The translations under genes and the position numbers were made by a program. DNA of 18,875 nt from NCBI GenBank assembly GCA_965651815.1, contig CBFGTJ010000046.1, positions 1 through 18,875 on the forward strand, in the 5' to 3' direction. Within the stretch, counting starts at the first letter, position 1. Each line of letters opens with the position of its first letter. A model generated the notes under the pieces. That model did no database searches, was not told where the DNA came from, and saw only the letters and a list, made by a program, of their open reading frames with translations. This document shows positions 14,393-18,875 of this stretch, one piece after another. Source of the stretch: CBFGTJ01 sp965651815 (GTDB lineage Bacteria; Actinomycetota; Acidimicrobiia; Acidimicrobiales; Microtrichaceae).

Positions 14393-15711
14393 CGGCGGCC
14401 TCCCCGCGCCCCGTCGACGGAGGCGGCGCGCAGGTCGTCGACGTGGATCACCTTGCCGGTGTTGAGGTCGACGACCTCCTTCTCGGAGGCGAAGCGGAGC
14501 TTGGCCCGCATCAGCGGCTGCTCCACCCAGAAGAAGACGGGCAGGCCGGCGACGACGGCGAGGACCATGAGGATCGGCACCCGCCACTTCTGCCCCAGCA
14601 CGTCGTTGCCGCCGAGCACGTGCAGCACGAGGAAGTACACGAGCGTGTGCCACACGTACAGCGTGTAGGACATGCGCCCCAGGAAGCGCAGCGGCTTCCA
14701 GGACAGGCCCCGGTTCCCCCACCAGTCCTTGGTCCGCACCATCGCCAAGAGCGCGGGCATGCACGCCAGCGCCGTGAGGGTGTGCCCGAACTTGATCCAG
14801 TAGAGCGCGCCGTCGTCGACGCCGTCGTGGGGGGCCATCGGGAAGAAGAGGTGGGGCACGTTCGCGCGGGACGCGAGGTCGTGCAGGAAGGGGCTGCCGA
14901 GCAGCATGGTCGTCCCGGCGACGACGAGGCCAACCGCACCGGCACGGGGCAGCCAGACCCGCCACTTCTCCGGCAGCGGGTCGGGGAGGCGGGCGTTGAG
15001 GACCGCCAGCGCGACGCCCCACATGAGGGAGTCGGGTCGCGACAGCCACAGGAGGCTCAGGCCCCGGGCGGGCACGCTGGAGTTGGTCGGGCCGCCGGGC
15101 CAGGGCCCGGTCTGGCCGAACAGGCGCGCCAGCCCGATGTAGGTGGCGATCGCCACCATCACGACGGCGAGCTGGGTGATCCACCGCTTCCGGATGCACA
15201 CCAGCACCGTCACGGCGACCATCAGGTAGAACTGCTCCTCCACCGCCAGCGACCAGAACTGGTCGATCGACCGCTGCGAGGCCGCCTGCGGGTCGACCGC
15301 CTCGATGCCCACCGGGAAGACCAGGTTGTAGACGTAGGTCACCGCCGCGGCGGCGTCCTGCAGCACCCACACGAGGCGGTCCCGGTCGAACAGCAGGCTG
15401 ACGACCACCCAGGCCAGGAGGCACAGGTACGCGGAGGGCAGGAGCCGCAACGCCCGGCGTGCGTAGAAGCGCCGCATGTTGATGTCGTGGAGGCTCCGGT
15501 GCTCCTGGAGCAACAGGCTCACGATGAGGAACGCGCTCATCACGAAGAACACGTCGATGATGCCTGCGACGCTCGGGAACAGCAGCGGGTAGGCGTGCTG
15601 GGCCAGCACGAGCATGATGCCGATGCCCCGGACGCCGTCGAACCCGCCCACGAACCCGAGCTTCGGCGCCTGCGAGACGAAGCTCGGCGCCGCCACCCCC
15701 ACGTCCGCCAT
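14389..15711 (-). CDS. Membrane acyltransferase, OafA/YrhL-type (acyltransferase 3 family), first of a tandem pair
   Basis: A 440-residue polytopic membrane protein. GGFDGVRGIGIMLVLAQHAYP (His at 39), DVFFVMSAFLIVSLLLQEH and RRALRLLPSAYL define the acyltransferase-3 family; the usual SGF is SAF here. The remaining hydrophobic segments and the closing KLRFASEKEVVDLNTGKVI tail closely parallel those of the downstream gene, so the two are tandem paralogues. Expected role: transfer of an acyl group to an extracytoplasmic glycan or glycolipid. The substrate is unknown. ATG at 15711 is chosen because a TTGTCG-18-TACGCT promoter ends 8 nt before it, no Shine-Dalgarno is present, and the fold starts at once. 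The region is divergent from glutaryl-CoA dehydrogenase, with 91 bp between starts. Confidence 0.9.
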   Translation of the reverse strand: MADVGVAAPSFVSQAPKLGFVGGFDGVRGIGIMLVLAQHAYPLLFPSVAGIIDVFFVMSAFLIVSLLLQEHRSLHDINMRRFYARRALRLLPSAYLCLLAWVVVSLLFDRDRLVWVLQDAAAAVTYVYNLVFPVGIEAVDPQAASQRSIDQFWSLAVEEQFYLMVAVTVLVCIRKRWITQLAVVMVAIATYIGLARLFGQTGPWPGGPTNSSVPARGLSLLWLSRPDSLMWGVALAVLNARLPDPLPEKWRVWLPRAGAVGLVVAGTTMLLGSPFLHDLASRANVPHLFFPMAPHDGVDDGALYWIKFGHTLTALACMPALLAMVRTKDWWGNRGLSWKPLRFLGRMSYTLYVWHTLVYFLVLHVLGGNDVLGQKWRVPILMVLAVVAGLPVFFWVEQPLMRAKLRFASEKEVVDLNTGKVIHVDDLRAASVDGARGGRR

Positions 15712-15719
15712 CGGGGGGC

Positions 15720-15749
15720 AGCGTACGGGGTGCCCGTGCACGCCGACAA
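15720..15749 (-). promoter_or_regulatory. Promoter of the tandem acyltransferase operon (near-leaderless)
   Basis: On the minus strand TTGTCG (15749-15744) and TACGCT (15725-15720) are 18 bp apart. The -10 box ends 8 nt before the ATG at 15711, so the leader is 0-2 nt. This is one of the better -35/-10 pairs in the window. Confidence 0.55.
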
Positions 15750-15789
15750 CCGGGTGGATCCCCCAACGGTGCCCGGCGGCGCCGGTGGG

Positions 15790-15795
15790 TAGCCT
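15790..15795 (+). promoter_or_regulatory. -10 box TAGCCT of the glutaryl-CoA dehydrogenase gene (leaderless type)
   Basis: TAGCCT ends 7 nt before the ATG at 15803, with only Cs and a G between and no Shine-Dalgarno sequence. It lies in the 91-bp divergent region shared with the acyltransferase operon. Confidence 0.5.
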
Positions 15796-15802
15796 CGCCC
15801 CC

Positions 15803-17011
15803 ATGACCGGACACGCGCCGCTCCCCCGCCACGTCGATCCCCACGACGTGCTCGCGATCGACTCGCTGCTCTCCGACGACGAACGCCTCCTGCGCGACAC
15901 CGTCCGCCAGCTCGTGCGCGACAAGGTGCTGCCGGAGGTGGGCGACTGGTTCGACCGCGGGGTGTTCCCCCGGGAGATGGCCAAGGAGTTCGGCTCGCTG
16001 GGGCTGCTCGGCATGCACCTGGAGGGCTACGGCTGCGCCGGCACCTCCGCGACCGCGTACGGGCTCGCGTGCCTCGAGCTGGAAGCCGGTGACTCCGGTG
16101 CGCGCAGTTTCGTGTCGGTGCAGGGCTCGCTCGCCATGTTCCCGATCTGGGCGTTCGGCTCGGAGGAGCAGAAGCAGCGGTGGCTGCCGGGCATGGCCGC
16201 GGGCGACCTGGTCGGCTGCTTCGGGCTGACCGAGCCCGACTCCGGATCGGACCCGTCGTCGATGCGCACCACCGCCCGGCAGGAGCCCGGTGGGGACTGG
16301 GTGCTCGACGGCACGAAGATGTGGATCACCAACGGGTCGATCGCGGACGTGGCGGTCGTGTGGGCCCGCACCGACCCCGACGGTCCGGACGCGGGTGCGG
16401 TGCGCGGCTTCGTCGTCCCGACCGACACGCCCGGGTTCTCCGCGCCGGAGATCCACCGGAAGGTGTCGCTGCGGGCCTCGGTGACCTCGGAGCTGGTGAT
16501 GGACGGGGTGCGGCTGCCCGCCGACGCGGTGCTGCCGGGGGTGACCGGGATGCGTGGGCCGCTGTCGTGCCTGAACGAGGCGCGGTTCGGGATCGCCTTC
16601 GGCGCGTGCGGCGCGGCGCGGGCCTGCTACGAGGCGGCGCTCGCGTACTCGCTCGAGCGCAACCAGTTCGACCAGCCGATCGCCGGCTTCCAGCTCACCC
16701 AGCGCAAGCTCGTCGAGATGATGGTGAAGGTGCAGCAGGGCACGCTGCTGGCGATCCACCTGGGCCGGATGAAGGACGCCGGAACGCTCGCCACGCCCCA
16801 GATCAGCTTCGGCAAGATGCAGAACGTGCGCAGCGCCCTGGAGGTCGCGAGGACGGCGCGTTCGGTGCTCGGCGCCAACGGGATCACCACCGAGTACCCG
16901 GTGATCCGCCACATGAACAACCTCGAGTCGGTGTTCACCTACGAGGGCACCGACGAGATCCACACGCTGATCCTCGGCCAGGCGATCACGGGGATCTCCG
17001 CGTTCGCCTGA
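15803..17011 (+). CDS. gcdH: Glutaryl-CoA dehydrogenase
   Basis: A 402-residue acyl-CoA dehydrogenase. EGYGCAGTSATAYGLACLELE followed by GARSFVSVQGSLAMFPIWAFGSEEQ is the GCDH signature; R101 in it corresponds to the arginine that binds the distal carboxylate of glutaryl-CoA. GLTEPDSGSDPSSM and TKMWITNGSIADVAVVWA form the FAD region, and FTYEGTDEIHTLILGQAITG carries the catalytic glutamate (E381). The enzyme dehydrogenates and decarboxylates glutaryl-CoA to crotonyl-CoA in lysine, tryptophan and benzoate-type catabolism; non-decarboxylating variants exist and cannot be excluded. The start ATG follows a leaderless-type TAGCCT box; upstream in-frame ATGs would overlap the divergent gene. It is convergent with the repressor gene (22 bp between stops). 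Confidence 0.92.
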   Translation: MTGHAPLPRHVDPHDVLAIDSLLSDDERLLRDTVRQLVRDKVLPEVGDWFDRGVFPREMAKEFGSLGLLGMHLEGYGCAGTSATAYGLACLELEAGDSGARSFVSVQGSLAMFPIWAFGSEEQKQRWLPGMAAGDLVGCFGLTEPDSGSDPSSMRTTARQEPGGDWVLDGTKMWITNGSIADVAVVWARTDPDGPDAGAVRGFVVPTDTPGFSAPEIHRKVSLRASVTSELVMDGVRLPADAVLPGVTGMRGPLSCLNEARFGIAFGACGAARACYEAALAYSLERNQFDQPIAGFQLTQRKLVEMMVKVQQGTLLAIHLGRMKDAGTLATPQISFGKMQNVRSALEVARTARSVLGANGITTEYPVIRHMNNLESVFTYEGTDEIHTLILGQAITGISAFA

Positions 17012-17033
17012 CGGGGATCCATCGGCCCGGCGC

Positions 17034-17303
17034 TCAGCCGAGCTTCATGAACATCTTCTCGACCTCGGCCAGCGGGTAGCCCTCGGCCTCGGCGCGCTCG
17101 GGATCGGACAGGCAGTAGACGAGCCCGGCGCTGACCAGCCTGAACCCCGCCTGCTCCAGCGCCCGGGTGGCCGCCGAGAGCTGCGTGACGATCTCCTTGC
17201 AGTCACGCCCCTCGTCGAGCATGCGCTCGACCGCGGCGACCTGACCCGCGGCACGCCGCAGGCGCTTGCGCACGTCGCTCACCACCTCGTCGGGCAGCTC
17301 CAT
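17034..17303 (-). CDS. CsoR/FrmR-family repressor, CstR-like (persulfide-sensing type)
   Basis: An 89-residue all-helical DUF156 regulator (RKRLRRAAGQVAAVERMLDEGRDCKEIVTQL). Cysteines C35 and C64 are 29 residues apart, as in CsoR (C36/C65) and CstR (C31/C60). The copper-ligand His of CsoR, four residues before the second Cys, is Gly60 here, so the site is a dithiol. This is the pattern of the persulfide sensor CstR, not of the copper sensor. The gene is divergent from a CstB-like persulfide dioxygenase-rhodanese gene, with two palindromic operators in between, which strongly supports this role. Under reactive sulfur the cysteines would crosslink and release DNA (family knowledge). ATG at 17303 has a GGAGG site about 8 nt upstream. 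Confidence 0.9.
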   Translation of the reverse strand: MELPDEVVSDVRKRLRRAAGQVAAVERMLDEGRDCKEIVTQLSAATRALEQAGFRLVSAGLVYCLSDPERAEAEGYPLAEVEKMFMKLG

Positions 17304-17350
17304 CGGTGACGCCTCCTTCCCGGCCCTCCGGCGCCGCGAGGGCCGCCTCC

Positions 17351-17356
17351 ACCCTA
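17351..17356 (-). promoter_or_regulatory. Candidate -10 box TAGGGT of the repressor gene
   Basis: TAGGGT on the minus strand fits TANNNT, lies 47 nt before the ATG at 17303, and is next to operator 1. Only a weak GTCAAA is found at the -35 distance. Repression by the operators would give autoregulation. Confidence 0.35.
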
Positions 17357-17360
17357 CCGC

Positions 17361-17376
17361 ATACCCCAGGGGGTTT
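17361..17376. promoter_or_regulatory. CsoR/CstR-type operator 1
   Basis: ATACCCC-AG-GGGGTTT is a near-perfect palindrome (6 of 7 positions per arm pair). It matches the G-tract palindromes bound by CsoR-family repressors. It overlaps the TTGACC -35 box at its right end and lies beside the repressor's own -10 candidate. Confidence 0.75.
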
Positions 17377-17403
17377 GACCACATACCCCTGGGGGTATAT
17401 GGT
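17375..17403 (+). promoter_or_regulatory. Promoter of the persulfide dioxygenase-rhodanese gene
   Basis: TTGACC (17375-17380) and TATGGT (17398-17403) are 17 bp apart, the best sigma-A-type promoter in the window. Operator 2 fills the spacer and operator 1 touches the -35 box, so a bound repressor should exclude RNA polymerase. Transcription should start near 17410, with AGGAGG at 17421-17426 in the leader. Confidence 0.7.
17383..17398. promoter_or_regulatory. CsoR/CstR-type operator 2
   Basis: ATACCCC-TG-GGGGTAT is a perfect palindrome with 7-bp arms around a 2-bp centre. Its centre is 22 bp, about two helical turns, from the centre of operator 1, so two repressor tetramers could bind the same DNA face. 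Confidence 0.8.
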
Positions 17404-17434
17404 CCCCGCCATCCCCGACGAGGAGGGCGGAGAC

Positions 17435-18820
17435 GTGAAGTTCACGCAGCACTACCTGGACTGCCTCTCGCACGCGAGCTACCTGGTCGCCGACGAGGAG
17501 ACCCGCGTGGCAGCGGTCGTCGACCCGCGGCGCGACATCCAGGCGTACCTGGACGAGGCCGAGGCGGAGGGCCTCGACATCCGGTACGTCATCGAGACCC
17601 ACTTCCATGCCGACTTCCTCTCCGGACACCTGGAGCTCGCGGAGGCGACCGGAGCCGAGATCGTGTTCGGCCGGGCCGCGGAGGCGCAGTTCCCGATCCG
17701 CCGGGTCCGCACCGGCGAGCGCATCGCCCTGGGCGACCCCCGCACCGGCGTCGTGCTCGAGTTCCGTGAGACGCCGGGCCACACCCCCGAGTCGATCAGC
17801 GTCGTGGTGTGGGAGCGCGGCGACGACCCCGAGCCGTTCGGCGTGCTGACCGGCGACACGCTCTTCATCGGGGACGTGGGGCGCCCCGACCTCCTCGCCT
17901 CGGTGGGCGTCACCGCGGAGGAGCTCGCGGTCGAGCTCCACGCCTCCCTCCACGAGCAGCTGCTCACGCTGCCCGACTCGACCAAGGTCTTCCCCGCCCA
18001 CGGGGCCGGCTCGGCGTGCGGCAAGCAGCTCTCGACCGAGACCGTGTCCACCATCGGCGAGCAGCGCGCGACCAACTACGCGCTGCAGCCCATGACGGTC
18101 GACGAGTTCGTCCGCACCGTCACCGACGGCCAGCCGAGCGCCCCCGGCTACTTCGGGTTCAACGCAGGGCTCAACAAGGCGGCCCGCCAGCTGCTCGACG
18201 ACTCGGCGCCGCGGGCGATGGACCTCGACGAGGTCCTCGCCGCCCGGGCCGAGGGCGCGGTCGTGCTCGACACCCGTGACGCGGCAGCGTTCGCGACCGG
18301 CCACCTCGCCGGGTCGATCAACGTCGGCATCGACGGCCGGTACGCCGAGTACGTCGGGTCCGTCGTCACGCCCGGCAGCCGGATCGTGCTCGTCACCGAT
18401 CCCGGCGCCGAGGAGGAGAGCAAGCTGCGCCTGGCCCGCATCGGCTTCGACGACGTGCTCGGCGTGCTCGACGGCGGCATCCAGCGCCTCGCCGATCGAC
18501 CGGAGCTGGCGCGGCGGGCCTCCCGCCTCGACGTCCGCGCCTTCGAGCGGGCGGTGCGGTCCGACGACGTGCAGGTCGTCGACGTCCGCAACCCCGGGGA
18601 GACCGCGCTCGGCACCATCCCCGGCGCGACCGTCATCCCCCTCGCGCGGCTGCGCGACGAGGCGACGACCCTCGACCTCGACCGACCGATCGTCGTGTAC
18701 TGCGCCGGCGGCTACCGCTCCTCCGCGGGAGCGAGCCTGCTCCGCTCCCTGGGAGCGACCGACGTCTCGGACCTGCTGGGCGGCTACGGCGCCTGGGCCC
18801 AGGCGCCCGCCGGGCCCGCC
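17435..18820 (+). CDS. CstB-like persulfide dioxygenase fused to pseudo-rhodanese and rhodanese domains (3' end lost)
   Basis: At least 462 residues. Residues 1 to about 250 form a metallo-beta-lactamase-fold persulfide dioxygenase: THFHADFLSGH (H56, H58, D60, H65), TPGHTPES (H116), LTGDTLF (D141) and PAHGAGSACGK (H189, C195). Residues about 262-352 are a rhodanese-like domain in which Thr321 stands where the active Cys would be. Residues about 363-460 are a second rhodanese with CAGGYRS and active Cys423. This order is that of S. aureus CstB, which oxidises low-molecular-weight persulfides and yields thiosulfate. GTG at 17435 has AGGAGG 8 nt upstream. The frame runs through a poly-G tail to the window end with no stop; 18820 is the last credible codon. 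GGYGAWAQAP suggests that only a few codons are missing. Confidence 0.92.

Positions 18821-18875
<55 letters not shown>

Noticed and set aside
14393..16963. A 1310-codon minus-strand open frame extending the second acyltransferase gene upstream through 857 more codons.
   Set aside because: It runs out of frame through the first acyltransferase and antisense to glutaryl-CoA dehydrogenase. The Arg/Pro/His-rich translation has no domain pattern, and the acyltransferase fold begins at GTG 14392.
17034..17303. Calling the repressor a copper sensor (CsoR).
   Set aside because: The His ligand four residues before the second Cys is replaced by Gly60, and the neighbour is a persulfide dioxygenase, not a copper exporter.

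Overview
The window is very GC-rich (roughly 70% or more), gene-dense DNA, almost certainly from a high-GC actinobacterium. The gene content fits an acidimicrobial-type or mycobacterial-like lineage: a WS/DGAT acyltransferase, a geranylgeranyl-reductase-family flavoprotein, an F420-type luciferase-like oxidoreductase, a DUF222-HNH protein, a VanW-family protein and several FadD/FadE-type lipid enzymes. The exact taxon cannot be read from the sequence. I see no tRNA, rRNA, CRISPR array, IS element or prophage gene, and no gene-free stretch longer than 300 bp.

Layout. 3-416 is the 3' end of a VanW-family gene. 450-1883 is a WS/DGAT acyltransferase; its 3' end overlaps, tail to tail, a DUF222/HNH endonuclease-like gene on the minus strand (1769-3184). 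A plus-strand pair follows: a geranylgeranyl-reductase-like FAD enzyme (3273-4481) and a nitronate-monooxygenase-like FMN enzyme (4540-5505). From 8941 down to 5542 lies a minus-strand block: acyl-CoA dehydrogenase, RmlD-like SDR, a small 85-aa protein and an Rv3520c-like LLM oxidoreductase. Divergent from it are an acyl-CoA synthetase (9056-10678), a sortase-type (LPRTG) surface protein (10749-12029) and a MFE-2-like 3-hydroxyacyl-CoA dehydrogenase SDR (12119-13015). Two overlapping, paralogous membrane acyltransferases (15711-13031, minus) diverge from a glutaryl-CoA dehydrogenase (15803-17011). The right end holds a CsoR/CstR-family repressor (17303-17034, minus) divergent from a CstB-like persulfide dioxygenase-rhodanese fusion (17435 onward).

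How the genes work together. Acyl-CoA synthetase, acyl-CoA dehydrogenase, hydroxyacyl-CoA dehydrogenase SDR, LLM oxidoreductase, glutaryl-CoA dehydrogenase and WS/DGAT point to activation, beta-oxidation and storage of acyl chains (fatty acids, possibly steroid or isoprenoid side chains). The right-end module is a self-contained reactive-sulfur defence unit. Its repressor keeps two cysteines at CstR spacing but lacks the copper-ligand histidine, and two 16-bp palindromes lie 22 bp apart over a clear TTGACC-17-TATGGT promoter.

Two sequence-level points affect interpretation. Many genes here appear leaderless, with a TANNNT box only 6-9 nt before the start codon and no Shine-Dalgarno sequence, and I used this to choose starts. 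The last ~55 bases are essentially poly-G and look like a sequencing or assembly artefact, so the final gene has no real 3' end in this window.
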